64,000 nt of DNA from Bradyrhizobium zhanjiangense (GTDB lineage Bacteria > Pseudomonadota > Alphaproteobacteria > Rhizobiales > Xanthobacteraceae), in contig NZ_CP022221.1 of assembly GCF_004114935.1 (NCBI RefSeq), positions 5,539,001 through 5,603,000 on the forward strand. The letters run 5' to 3'. This document shows positions 1 through 7,992 of this stretch, piece by piece. The stretch's first letter is position 1, and each line of letters opens with the position of its first letter. The notes under the pieces were generated by a model. The model was not told where the DNA came from and searched no databases. It saw only the letters and a program-made list of their open reading frames with translations. A program made the position numbers and the translations under genes.

Positions 1-497
1 GCCCGCACCGTCTTGGAATCGAGCATGCCGATGATGCGATCGCTATCGCGCACCGACGAGACTTCCGGATTGGTCACGATCACGGCCTCGTCCGCGAAGC
101 GCATCGCCATGGAGGCGCCGCGCTCGATGCCGGCCGGGCTGTCGCAGATCACCCAGTCGAAGCGGCTGCGCAGATCGGCGATGACCTTGCCCACGCCCTC
201 CTCCGTCAGCGCGTCCTTGTCGCGGGTTTGGGAAGCCGGCAGCAGCCAGAGATTCTCCAGCCGCTTATCCTTGATCAGCGCCTGCGGCAGCTTGGCCACC
301 CCCTGCACCACGTTGATGAGGTCGAACACGACGCGGCGCTCGGCGCCCATGACGAGGTCGAGATTGCGCAGGCCGACGTCGAAATCGACCACGACGACCT
401 TGTCGCCGCGTTGCGCGAGCGCAGCCCCCAACGCGGCGGTCGTCGTGGTCTTGCCGACCCCGCCCTTGCCTGATGTCACGACCAGTACCTTACTCAT
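1..497 (-). CDS. minD: Septum-site ATPase MinD (3' end outside window)
   Basis: Membrane-associated ParA/MinD-type ATPase that recruits MinC to the membrane and blocks division at the poles. About 165 N-terminal residues are visible; the rest runs off the left edge. The deviant Walker A motif GKGGVGKT sits at residues 10-17, followed by the VVVVDFDVGLRNLDL stretch (Walker A' and switch region) and the VICDSPAG Walker B region, all characteristic of MinD. The start ATG at 497 has an AAAGGAG ribosome-binding site about ten bases upstream. It lies 21 bases after minC on the same strand, the usual minCDE order, so minE is expected just outside the window. Confidence 0.96.
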   Translation of the reverse strand, partial: MSKVLVVTSGKGGVGKTTTTAALGAALAQRGDKVVVVDFDVGLRNLDLVMGAERRVVFDLINVVQGVAKLPQALIKDKRLENLWLLPASQTRDKDALTEEGVGKVIADLRSRFDWVICDSPAGIERGASMAMRFADEAVIVTNPEVSSVRDSDRIIGMLDSKTVR

Positions 498-518
498 CTG
501 AAATGTCTCCTTTGCTGG

Positions 519-1214
519 TCAGTTCAGTGCTGTAATTCGCATGGTATTCCCCTGCAGCCAGGCCTGCGCCGGCTTGCCGCGCAAGGCGGCGTCGATGTCG
601 TCGGCAGTCTGATAAAATCCATCGATTGCAAGCAGTTCGGCCTCGATCTTCTGACAATAGATGCGCGCGCTGGTGTGACCGTTCACGCCCGCCATGGCGC
701 GGCCGCGCAGCGCGCCGTAGACGTGGATGGAGCCCCCGGCGACCACCTCGGCACCGGAGCCGACCGAGCCGAGAATGGTGACGTCGCCTTCGGGGAAGAT
801 CACGGTCTGGCCCGAGCGCACCGGGTTTTCGAGCAGCAGCGAGGTCGGCTTGGCTGTGACTTTGTCAGCCTTCTTGGGCGCGCTCGGCTCGACCACGCAG
901 CTGCGCCCGCCCGAGAGCAGCGGCGGCATGGATGGCGTCAGCCGGCCCTCCTCCACGCCCTCAATGCCGAGCACGCGGATGTTGCGGTCCTGCAGGCTGG
1001 TCAGCAGATGGGTGATGCCGGCTTGGCTGAGGTCGACCGAGGACAGGTCGATCACCACGGGCCGGCCGGCAAAGAAGCCCGGCGAGCGCGCAATCGTGGC
1101 ATCGATCTCCTGGAGCCAGTCCTGGATCGGGACCGTCGGCACGAACACGAAGGCCACATAGGAGCGCCCGCGCAGGCGCACCATCTGGCGTTGGACTTTT
1201 GCTGCAGCCTCCAT
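519..1214 (-). CDS. minC: Septum formation inhibitor MinC
   Basis: MinC inhibits FtsZ polymerisation and works with MinD. The 231-residue product has the two expected parts: an N-terminal domain (about residues 8-110, with the VVIDLSSVD strand) and a C-terminal right-handed beta-helix domain (about 130-205) rich in glycine turns. The C-terminal part includes the FPEGDVTILGSV and GGSIHVYGALRGRAMAGV segments seen in all MinC proteins. The linker between them is long and rich in K, P and S. First gene of a minC-minD unit transcribed leftward. Length and domain order are normal. Confidence 0.96.
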   Translation of the reverse strand: MEAAAKVQRQMVRLRGRSYVAFVFVPTVPIQDWLQEIDATIARSPGFFAGRPVVIDLSSVDLSQAGITHLLTSLQDRNIRVLGIEGVEEGRLTPSMPPLLSGGRSCVVEPSAPKKADKVTAKPTSLLLENPVRSGQTVIFPEGDVTILGSVGSGAEVVAGGSIHVYGALRGRAMAGVNGHTSARIYCQKIEAELLAIDGFYQTADDIDAALRGKPAQAWLQGNTMRITALN

Positions 1215-1347
1215 AGCGGCCGACTCGTTCCCCGTTATTGAATGGTTAACGATGCGGCGGATATGGTTAACGGCGAGTTAATTTCTCTCGGGTCATGTGG
1301 AAGGGCGCGGCATCGGGCGGATGCGGATGCGCTCGCCCCAACAGCGC

Positions 1348-1519
1348 TGTCATGCCCCGGCTTGCCGCCTTCGCTAAAGCTTCGGCGGCCGAGCACCCCC
1401 GTGGCCCCGGCGTAGCCTTGGCGGAGCCGGGACCGGGGCATCCAGTACGCCGCAGCTTCTCGGCTCTAATTCAGACGTCTCTGGAATACTGGATCGCCCG
1501 CCTACGCGGGCGATGACAG
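1348..1519. repeat. MITE-like intergenic repeat R1 with inverted ends
   Basis: Between the start of minC and the end of the next leftward gene is a roughly 170-base GC-rich element. Its ends are inverted copies: TGTCATGCCCCGGC on the left and GCGGGCGATGACA on the right. Internal inverted segments (CCCCGGC and GGGACCGGGGCATCCAG) add structure. No coding frame is convincing here. It resembles the short palindromic elements scattered between genes in Bradyrhizobium; that resemblance is from memory. Confidence is good that it is a structured repeat, low on the family name. Confidence 0.6.
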
Positions 1520-1538
1520 AGAGTATGGGGCAAGCCCC

Positions 1539-2555
1539 CTACTTCTTCACCTTGCTCGCATCCATCTTGATGCTCGGATCCAGCATCTTGGTCGTGAACG
1601 CCGTCGTCACGTCGAACGGCTTCTCCATGCCGAGATAGGTCTGGACCAGCTCGTAGTCCTTCTTCATCCGCTCGCCGTCGATCCAGCCGAGCGCCTTCGT
1701 CGTCGTGAACTCGTCGGTCATCAGGAACTTGATGCGTTCCCACTGGCGCTCCTGGTTCTCCTTGTCGAGACCGGAGACCTGATCGAGCAGCGCTTTCAGG
1801 CACGGCGTGACGTCGGCGACGCAGGCCGCAAAGGCCTTCTGCGTGACGCGCACGAACGCTTCGACCACCTTCGGATTCTTCTGGAGATAGGCGCCGTTGA
1901 CGATCAGCGAATTGCCGTAGGGGTTGAGCCCGATGTCCTTCCAGTTGACGTAGCCGAGATCGGGCCCGAACTCGATCACCTTCAGATCATGCTCGTTGTA
2001 GAAGTCGCTGATGATGTCGACGGTGTGGCTCTTCAGCGCCGCGATCTTCGCGGTCGGCCCGACATTGACGAAGCCGACGGAGTCGGGCGCAAGGCCTGCG
2101 GCCTTGGCGAAGGCCGGCCACATCACGCGCGAGGCATCGCCTGGCGGATTGCCGATCTTGTGCCCGGCGAAATCCTTCACCCCGTTCACGCCGTAGCTTT
2201 TCAGCCAGTAGAAGGTCTGGCCGGTATTGGCGTAGACGCTCATCACCGCAACGGCGTCGGCGCCCTTGCTCTTGGCCACCAGCATGGTGGCGAGATCGGC
2301 GACGCCGAACGGCGAGCCGCCGGAGCCGACCTTGGCGGCGGAGACACCGGAGCCCTTGCCGGTCTCGATCGTCAGGTCGATCCCGGCCTTCTCGTACCAG
2401 CCTTGCGCCTTGGCGTAATAATAGGGCGAGTGATCGGCCGTCGGCGTCCAGTTCAGGATCAGATTGACCGCCTCGCCCGCGCTCGCGGACACCGCCGACA
2501 CACCGAGCATCAGGGCCAACACCAGGGCAGAGCCCGCCGCCTGCAAATGCTTCAT
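1539..2555 (-). CDS. ABC importer substrate-binding protein, NMT1/THI5-like
   Basis: Periplasmic binding protein of 338 residues for an ABC importer. An N-terminal signal peptide (about residues 1-26, ending ASA) is followed by the LNWTPTADHSPYYYAKAQGW segment typical of the NMT1/SsuA/ThiY group, whose members bind thiamine-pyrimidine precursors, sulfonates or related small molecules. The substrate here is unknown. The ATG at 2555 is preferred over one 15 bases upstream because AGGAGAGG sits just before it. It is divergent from the tetR gene, with about 100 bases between the starts. The matching permease and ATPase are in the rightward operon beyond tetR, so one regulated transport locus is inferred. 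Confidence 0.9.
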   Translation of the reverse strand: MKHLQAAGSALVLALMLGVSAVSASAGEAVNLILNWTPTADHSPYYYAKAQGWYEKAGIDLTIETGKGSGVSAAKVGSGGSPFGVADLATMLVAKSKGADAVAVMSVYANTGQTFYWLKSYGVNGVKDFAGHKIGNPPGDASRVMWPAFAKAAGLAPDSVGFVNVGPTAKIAALKSHTVDIISDFYNEHDLKVIEFGPDLGYVNWKDIGLNPYGNSLIVNGAYLQKNPKVVEAFVRVTQKAFAACVADVTPCLKALLDQVSGLDKENQERQWERIKFLMTDEFTTTKALGWIDGERMKKDYELVQTYLGMEKPFDVTTAFTTKMLDPSIKMDASKVKK

Positions 2556-2638
2556 CGCACCTCTCCTCATTGCCGCGACCCCGGCTTGTCGCTCTCCCCA
2601 TGTGAGGATACCAATGCAACAAGCCCGCCCTCAACTTG

Positions 2639-2654
2639 TCAACTGTTTGGTTGG
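2639..2654. promoter_or_regulatory. Candidate TetR operator O1
   Basis: The 16-mer TCAACTGTTTGGTTGG is an imperfect palindrome lying between the divergent binding-protein gene and tetR, ending two bases before the tetR ATG at 2657. It shares TCAAC-N4-TGGTTG with the perfect palindrome at 3305-3320 on the other side of tetR. The position suggests autoregulation and control of the divergent binding-protein gene. Binding is inferred from symmetry and placement only. Confidence 0.6.
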
Positions 2655-2656
2655 AA

Positions 2657-3304
2657 ATGCCCGCAAAACGATCTGGCGACACCGTGCCGCAGCGCCGCGA
2701 TCCCGTCGCCACCCGCAACAAGCTGCTGACGGCGGCGCGCCTGGAATTCGCCCGGCACGGCTTTGCGGGGGCCCGCGTCGACGAGATCGCCGAGCGTGCC
2801 GGCGTCAACAAGCAGCTCGTCTATCACTACTTCGGCGACAAGGACGCGCTCTACCTCGCCGTGCTCGAATGGGTCTATGAGGACATTCGCGAGCAGGAGC
2901 GCAGGCTCAATCTCGAAGGCCTGCCGCCGGAAAAGGCGATCCGCAGGCTGATCGAAGCCTCATTCGACCACCTCGCGGCAAACCCTGATTTCATCGTGCT
3001 CTTGAACGACGAGAACCGCGGCGGCGCCCGCCACGTCCGCGGCTCGAGGCGGTTGGAAGCGATGCATTCCCCGCTGGTGAGAAGCGTCTCCCACATCCTC
3101 AACGAGGGGGTGCGCGCGGGCGTGTTCCGCAAGGGGATCGATCCCGTCCAGCTCTACATCTCGATCGCGGGCCTCAGCTATTTCTTCTTCTCCAACACGC
3201 CGACGCTGTCGGCGATCTTCGGCAAGGACCTTTCGAGCCGCGCCCAGCGCCGCGCCCGCCGCAGGCACGTCGCCGATCTGGTGCTGCAGTCGCTCCGGCC
3301 ATAA
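2657..3304 (+). CDS. TetR family transcriptional regulator
   Basis: One-component repressor of 215 residues. The N-terminal TetR helix-turn-helix spans about residues 15-60: RNKLLTAARLEFARHGFAG, then VDEIAERAGVNKQLVYHYF and DKDALY. The C-terminal ligand-binding part is divergent, with a C-terminal region resembling TetR_C domains. A TTG at 2636 could extend the frame by seven codons but would run through the operator-like palindrome at 2639-2654, so the ATG at 2657 is preferred. It sits between a divergent ABC binding-protein gene and the permease operon, with operator-like palindromes on both sides. It probably controls both units; the inducer is unknown but may be the imported compound. Confidence 0.93.
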   Translation: MPAKRSGDTVPQRRDPVATRNKLLTAARLEFARHGFAGARVDEIAERAGVNKQLVYHYFGDKDALYLAVLEWVYEDIREQERRLNLEGLPPEKAIRRLIEASFDHLAANPDFIVLLNDENRGGARHVRGSRRLEAMHSPLVRSVSHILNEGVRAGVFRKGIDPVQLYISIAGLSYFFFSNTPTLSAIFGKDLSSRAQRRARRRHVADLVLQSLRP

Positions 3305-3320
3305 TCAACCAACTGGTTGA
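3305..3320. promoter_or_regulatory. Candidate TetR operator O2 upstream of the ABC operon
   Basis: TCAACCAACTGGTTGA immediately follows the tetR stop codon and is a perfect 7-bp inverted repeat around a 2-bp centre. It lies 65 bases before the permease GTG at 3386. The same TCAAC-N4-TGGTTG pattern occurs at 2639-2654 before tetR. Together these are the expected layout for one repressor governing both transcription units; no binding data are available. Confidence 0.65.
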
Positions 3321-3385
3321 AACTTCCCTGAAGGCCGGTTAGGCTCGTCGCAGCGGCAGGTGACCGCGGCAACAGGGAGCAACCG

Positions 3386-4153
3386 GTGAGAGACGCGGCC
3401 CGCACCTCGCGCAGCTTTGCGATCATCCTGATCGTGCATCTCGCCGTGCTCGTGCTCTGGCAGGTCATGGTCGATGCTTTCCACGTGCCGAAATTCATCC
3501 TGCCCTCGCCGCTTGCCACCGTGCAGACGCTGGGAACCGCAGGCTATGCCTGGGGCGCCAACACGCTGGTGACCGCCATCGAGATCCTCGGCGGCTTCGC
3601 ACTCGGCGCCTTCGTCGGCGTCGCGCTTGCGGTGATCTTCAGCTGGGCGCCGTTGCTCAGTCTCGTGCTGCTGCCGCTGTTCGTGACGCTGAACATGATC
3701 CCGAAGGTCGCGCTCGGCCCGCTCGTCATCGTCTGGTTCTCCTACGGCATCGTGCCGAACATCCTGATCGCCTTCAGCATCTGCTTCTTTCCGATCCTGC
3801 TCACCACCGCGCGCGGCCTGCGCGAGGTCGAGCCTGACCTGCTCGATCTCGTCAAATCGCTGCGCGGCTCGCGCTGGACGCTGTTCCGCAAGATCCAGCT
3901 GCCGGGATCGCTGCCTTACATCTTTTCCGGCATGAAGGTCGGCGCCATACTTGCGGTCGCCGGCGCCATCGTCGGCGAGTTCATCGCCTCGGAGCGCGGG
4001 CTCGGCTACCTCATGATCCAGGTGCAGTCCTCGCTCGATACGCCGGCGATGGTGATGGCGGTCGTGCTGCTGACGCTGCTCGGGGTCGCTCTGTACGGCC
4101 TGGTGCTCGCCCTCGAACGCATGTTCGTGGTCGGCGACGCCAGGCAGAACTAA
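3386..4153 (+). CDS. ABC transporter permease (NMT1/SsuC type)
   Basis: Inner-membrane permease of 255 residues with about six hydrophobic helices, starting with a helix at residues 10-33 (FAIILIVHLAVLVLWQVMVD). The EAA loop typical of BPD_transp_1 permeases is seen around residues 150-190 (SLRGSRWTLFRKIQLPGSLPYIFSGMKVG). The P-x-F-x-LPSP motif after helix one (VPKFILPSPL) is typical of SsuC/ThiX-like permeases. The start is GTG with GGGAG about eight bases upstream. First gene of a rightward five-gene operon ending with the ATPase. It should pair with the divergent binding protein and the ATPase at 7075. Confidence 0.93.
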   Translation: MRDAARTSRSFAIILIVHLAVLVLWQVMVDAFHVPKFILPSPLATVQTLGTAGYAWGANTLVTAIEILGGFALGAFVGVALAVIFSWAPLLSLVLLPLFVTLNMIPKVALGPLVIVWFSYGIVPNILIAFSICFFPILLTTARGLREVEPDLLDLVKSLRGSRWTLFRKIQLPGSLPYIFSGMKVGAILAVAGAIVGEFIASERGLGYLMIQVQSSLDTPAMVMAVVLLTLLGVALYGLVLALERMFVVGDARQN

Positions 4154-4170
4154 GACCAAGGACCAAATCC

Positions 4171-5208
4171 ATGCTGCTCACCCGCCAGACGCTGCCGAAG
4201 ACCATTCCGGATGTCGCTGCGCTCGACGAGCTCCTGTGCCGGCCGACGCAGGCGCTGATCGACGACCTCGCCAAGGTTGAGGGCGACATCATGATCCTCG
4301 GAGTCGCCGGCAAGATGGGGCCAACGCTGGCGGGGCTCGCGAAAGCCGCCGTGCCGGACCGCCGCGTCATTGGCGTCGCGCGCTTCAGCGATGCCAGCGT
4401 CAAAGACTGGCTGCATGCGCGCGGCGTCGAGACCGTCAATTGCGATCTGATGGACGAGAGCGCAATTCAAACGCTGCCGAAGGCGCCCAACATCGTCTTC
4501 ATGGCCGGCCGCAAATTCGGTGCCGAGGGCGATCTGTCGCTGACCTGGGCGATGAACGCGCATGTGCCGGCCCTGGTCGCGCAGGCCTTCCCCTCGTCCC
4601 GCATCGTGGCGTTCTCGACCGGCTGCATCTATCCCTTCGTACCCATCGACGGCAAAGGCTCGACCGAGGACATGGCGCCGAACCCGCCCGGGGAATACGC
4701 GCAATCCTGCGTCGGCCGTGAGCGCATGTTCGAGTATTTTTCGCGCAAGTTCGGAACACCGGGCCGCCTGTTCCGGCTCAATTACGCGATCGACATGCGC
4801 TATGGTGTGCTGCACGATATCGCCACGAAGGTGCTCACGGGCACGCCGATCGACGTCAGCCTGGGCCATGTCAACTTCATCTGGCAGGGCGATGCGTCCT
4901 CCCAGGCGCTGCGCTGCCTTGCCCATTGCACGACGCCGACCTCTCCGATCAATGTCAGTGGCCACGAGATTCTGGCGGTGCGCGATCTCGCGCAAAAATT
5001 CGGCGCAAGGTTCGGCCGCGCGCCGGTGCTGACAGGCAAGGAAGAGCCGACGGCATGGCTGACCGACACGTCGAAGGCAGTCGAGCTGTTCGGCTTGCCC
5101 GTCGTCGACACCGAGCAGTTGATCGCCTGGACCGCGGATTGGGTCTCCCGCGCAATGCCGAGTCTCGGGAAGCCCACCAAATACGAGGTGCGCGATGGAC
5201 GCTACTGA
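4171..5208 (+). CDS. NAD(P)-binding epimerase/dehydratase-like protein
   Basis: A 345-residue Rossmann-fold protein resembling the extended SDR (epimerase/dehydratase) family. The dinucleotide motif GVAGKMG is at residues 44-50, a strand ends in VAFSTGCIYPF (about 146-156), and the active-site tyrosine is at Y176. The Y-x-x-x-K catalytic motif reads YAQSC: the lysine is replaced by C180, so ordinary redox chemistry may be altered or lost. It follows the permease by 17 bases and overlaps the next gene by 14 bases, so co-translation is likely. It is probably an enzyme acting on the compound imported by the locus; the substrate is unknown. Confidence 0.82.
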   Translation: MLLTRQTLPKTIPDVAALDELLCRPTQALIDDLAKVEGDIMILGVAGKMGPTLAGLAKAAVPDRRVIGVARFSDASVKDWLHARGVETVNCDLMDESAIQTLPKAPNIVFMAGRKFGAEGDLSLTWAMNAHVPALVAQAFPSSRIVAFSTGCIYPFVPIDGKGSTEDMAPNPPGEYAQSCVGRERMFEYFSRKFGTPGRLFRLNYAIDMRYGVLHDIATKVLTGTPIDVSLGHVNFIWQGDASSQALRCLAHCTTPTSPINVSGHEILAVRDLAQKFGARFGRAPVLTGKEEPTAWLTDTSKAVELFGLPVVDTEQLIAWTADWVSRAMPSLGKPTKYEVRDGRY

Positions 5209-6016
5209 TGGCCCGCCCATCATCAAGCTCGGCGTCGAGGACGCGATCGCCGGGCTGGCGCTGTCGACGGAAGCGCACTGGAACCAGACCGAAGAGGACT
5301 GGCGCGTTTTCCTGCGCGACGGCGTCGTGTTCGGCATCCGCGACGGCGCGCGACTGGTGGCGACCGCAGCACTGCTGCCCTATTCCGGCAACAACGCCTG
5401 GATCAGCATGGTGCTGGTGTCGGCAACGCATCGCCGCCGCGGCCTTGCAACACGCCTCGTCGATGCCTGCCTGGAAACAGCGCGCAGGAATGGCCTGACG
5501 AGCTGGCTCGATGCGACGCCCGACGGCGCCAATGTCTACGGGCCGCTCGGGTTCACACCGACCCTGCAGTTGCGCCGGCTGAAGCTGAAGAAATCTGCGC
5601 AGGCGTCCGCGCCGGTACCATCCGCCGCAACGCTCGAGGCGCTTTGTGCCCGGGACCGGCGCGCCACAGGGTTCGACCGGACCGCTCTGCTGACCGCCTT
5701 TGCACAGCGCTCGGGGTCACGCATCGTCACTGCAAACGGATGCATCGCGTTGGTCCGCGACGGCAGAACCGCGCGCCATATCGGCCCCTTGTTCGCAAAT
5801 CATGCAGCCGAAGCGCTGGCTCTCATTCACGCGATCGCGGGGTCCGAGGACCGGCCGCTCCTGCTCGACGCCATCGCCTCGCAGGGCGCACTCCTGGAGG
5901 GATTGATCGCCTCGGGCTGGACCATCGAGCGGCCCTTCCAGCGCATGCGGTTCGGCCCCGCCACCATTGCCGCTGAGGAAATGCCATTCGCCGTCGCCGG
6001 CCCTGAATTCGGATAG
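5195..6016 (+). CDS. GNAT family N-acetyltransferase
   Basis: A 273-residue protein with an N-terminal GNAT fold. The acetyl-CoA loop is visible as RRRGLATRLVDA at about residues 79-90, after the ISMVLVSATH strand, and the segment ANVYGPLGFTP resembles the C-terminal part of the domain. The second half (about 145-273) looks like a further domain related to GNAT fusions. The start overlaps the end of the epimerase-like gene by 14 bases and has GAGG upstream. The next gene begins 6 bases after its stop. Role inferred from context: acyl-CoA-dependent modification in the imported-compound pathway. Substrate unknown. Confidence 0.85.
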   Translation: MDATDGPPIIKLGVEDAIAGLALSTEAHWNQTEEDWRVFLRDGVVFGIRDGARLVATAALLPYSGNNAWISMVLVSATHRRRGLATRLVDACLETARRNGLTSWLDATPDGANVYGPLGFTPTLQLRRLKLKKSAQASAPVPSAATLEALCARDRRATGFDRTALLTAFAQRSGSRIVTANGCIALVRDGRTARHIGPLFANHAAEALALIHAIAGSEDRPLLLDAIASQGALLEGLIASGWTIERPFQRMRFGPATIAAEEMPFAVAGPEFG

Positions 6017-6022
6017 GACATC

Positions 6023-7078
6023 ATGCACCACAGCCAGATCAACAGCGACATCCGCAAGCTGATCGCCGAGGGCACAGTGCTGCCGGCACATCCCCTCGCC
6101 CTCACTGCCGAGCGCCAGCTTGACAAGACGCATCAGCGCGCGCTGACGCGCTATTACATCGATGCCGGCTCAGGCGGCCTTGCCGTCGGTGTGCACACGA
6201 CGCAGTTCGCGATCCGCGACGTCGGCCTCTACCGTCCCGTGCTCGAGCTCGCTGCCGAGACCGCCGCGAGCTGGACCAAGCGTCCATTGGCGATGGTCGC
6301 AGGCCTTGCCGGCCCAACCAGCCAGGCCACCGCTGAGGCCCGCACTGCACGCGACATCGGCTATCACGCCGGCCTGCTCAGCCTCGCCGCGATGAGGAAC
6401 GCCTCCGAGGACGAGATCATCGCGCATTGCACCGCGATCGCCGCCGAGATTCCACTGGTCGGCTTCTACCTCCAGCCGGCCGTGGGCGGCGTCATTCTGT
6501 CGAGCCGGTTCTGGCAGCGCTTCGCTTCGATCGACAACGTCATCGCGATCAAGATCGCGCCGTTCAACCGCTACAGGACTCTCGACGTGCTCCGCGGTGT
6601 CGCGGCCGCCGGCGCGCTCGACCGCGTCGCGCTCTACACCGGCAATGACGATCATATCCTGCTCGACTTGATGCTGCCGTTCGACCTGCGCGACAACGGC
6701 GTCACCACACGCACCTATTTCAAAGGCGGCCTGCTCGGCCATTGGTCGGTGTGGACGGCGAGCGCCATCAAACAGTTCGAGCGCTGCAAGGCCGCGCGGC
6801 ACAAGGACAGCGTTCCGGCTGACCTGCTCGCACTCGATGCTCGCGTCACCGACTGCAACAGCGCCTTCTTCGACGTCGCCAATAATTTTCACGGCTGCAT
6901 CGCGGGCTGCCACGAGGTGCTGCGACGCCAGGGCCTGATGAAAGGTTTGTGGTGCCTCGATCCGAACGAGGGCCTCAGCCCCGGCCAGAAGCAGGAGATC
7001 GATCGCGTCACTCGCGAGCACGCCGATCTCAGCGACGATGCCTTCGTCGCCGCCAACCTGAACAAATGGCTGGCATGA
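6023..7078 (+). CDS. Dihydrodipicolinate synthase/N-acetylneuraminate lyase family protein
   Basis: Class I aldolase of the DapA/NanA superfamily, 351 residues, slightly longer than the usual 290-310. The Schiff-base lysine is probably K177 in VIAIKIAPF, and the strand PLVGFYLQPAVGG carries the likely catalytic tyrosine Y149. The VHTTQF segment at residues 58-62 is in the place of the GTTGE-type loop. It is not the biosynthetic DapA by context: it is the fourth gene of an ABC-transport operon, and the ATPase start codon overlaps its stop (ATGA). Probably a retro-aldol or condensation enzyme for the imported compound. Reaction unproven. Confidence 0.88.
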   Translation: MHHSQINSDIRKLIAEGTVLPAHPLALTAERQLDKTHQRALTRYYIDAGSGGLAVGVHTTQFAIRDVGLYRPVLELAAETAASWTKRPLAMVAGLAGPTSQATAEARTARDIGYHAGLLSLAAMRNASEDEIIAHCTAIAAEIPLVGFYLQPAVGGVILSSRFWQRFASIDNVIAIKIAPFNRYRTLDVLRGVAAAGALDRVALYTGNDDHILLDLMLPFDLRDNGVTTRTYFKGGLLGHWSVWTASAIKQFERCKAARHKDSVPADLLALDARVTDCNSAFFDVANNFHGCIAGCHEVLRRQGLMKGLWCLDPNEGLSPGQKQEIDRVTREHADLSDDAFVAANLNKWLA

Positions 7079-7848
7079 CCGAAGAACCCTTCATCAGCCT
7101 GCAAGGCGTCCGGAAAGTCTACCGCAGCGGCGGTGCCGAATTCCTGGCGGTTTCCGACGTCACCATGGACGTGCAGGAAGGTGAGCTCGTCTCGCTGGTC
7201 GGCCCGTCCGGCTGCGGCAAGACCACGGTGATGAAGATTTTGGCCGGCCTGCACGGCGCCGACGGCGGCACCGTGAGAATAGGCAATGCCAAGAGCCCGT
7301 TCGATCCGACCCGCGACATCGGCATGGTGTTCCAGCAGGCGCTGCTCTTGAAGTGGCGCACTATCCTGGACAACGTGCTCTTGCCGGCCGAGATCGTCGG
7401 CCTGCCGATGAGAGCCGCGCGCGAGCGGGCGCGCGACCTGCTCAATCTGGTCGGGCTGGCCGGCTACGAGCAGAAATATCCGCAGCAGCTCTCCGGCGGC
7501 ATGCAGCAGCGCACCGCGATCGCGCGCGCCTTCATCCACGATCCGAAGCTGATCCTGATGGACGAGCCGTTCGGCGCGCTGGATGCGCTGACACGCGAGC
7601 AGATGAATCTGGAGATGCTGCGGATCTGGCGCGAGAGCGGCAAGACCATCATCTTCGTCACCCATTCGATCCAGGAGGCCGTCTTCCTGTCCTCGCATTG
7701 CGCCGTGCTGACCGCGGGACCTGCGAAGATGGCCGATTATTTTGCGATCGACCTGCCCTTCCCGCGCGATCTTCCGCTGAAGACCACGGATGCGTTCGGT
7801 GCGTATGCGCGGCGGATCTATGCGAAGCTGGGTCTGGGGGCGGTGTAG
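7075..7848 (+). CDS. ABC transporter ATP-binding protein (NMT1/SsuB type)
   Basis: Cytoplasmic ATPase subunit of 257 residues. Walker [10 protein letters not shown] is at about residues 43-51, the Q-loop at [11 protein letters not shown], the signature [14 protein letters not shown] at about 140-153, Walker [13 protein letters not shown], and the switch histidine in FVTHSIQEA. The start ATG at 7075 overlaps the upstream stop as ATGA, indicating translational coupling. Last gene of the five-gene operon. With the permease at 3386 and the binding protein at 1539 it completes an ABC importer of the taurine/thiamine-precursor class. Confidence 0.95.
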   Translation: MTEEPFISLQGVRKVYRSGGAEFLAVSDVTMDVQEGELVSLVGPSGCGKTTVMKILAGLHGADGGTVRIGNAKSPFDPTRDIGMVFQQALLLKWRTILDNVLLPAEIVGLPMRAARERARDLLNLVGLAGYEQKYPQQLSGGMQQRTAIARAFIHDPKLILMDEPFGALDALTREQMNLEMLRIWRESGKTIIFVTHSIQEAVFLSSHCAVLTAGPAKMADYFAIDLPFPRDLPLKTTDAFGAYARRIYAKLGLGAV

Positions 7849-7863
7849 ACCGCTTGCTCAGGT

Positions 7864-7957
7864 CCCGTAGGGTGGGCAAAGCGAAGCGTGCCCACCAGGG
7901 CCAGCCGAGCAAGTCGTGGTGGGCACGGCGCAAGTGCGCCTTTGCCCACTCTACGGG
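7864..7957. repeat. Palindromic intergenic repeat R2 (first copy)
   Basis: A 94-base element with inverted ends CCCGTAGGGTGGGCAAAGC and GCGCCTTTGCCCACTCTACGGG, located between two convergent genes. A second, diverged copy is at 54885-54975. The arms also contain GTGCCCACC and GGTGGGCAC. It could form a long stem in RNA from either strand and may act as a bidirectional terminator; function not shown. Confidence 0.75.
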
Positions 7958-7992
7958 AGCGCGGCGCAATCGCGGCACCGCGCCCCTCAAGC

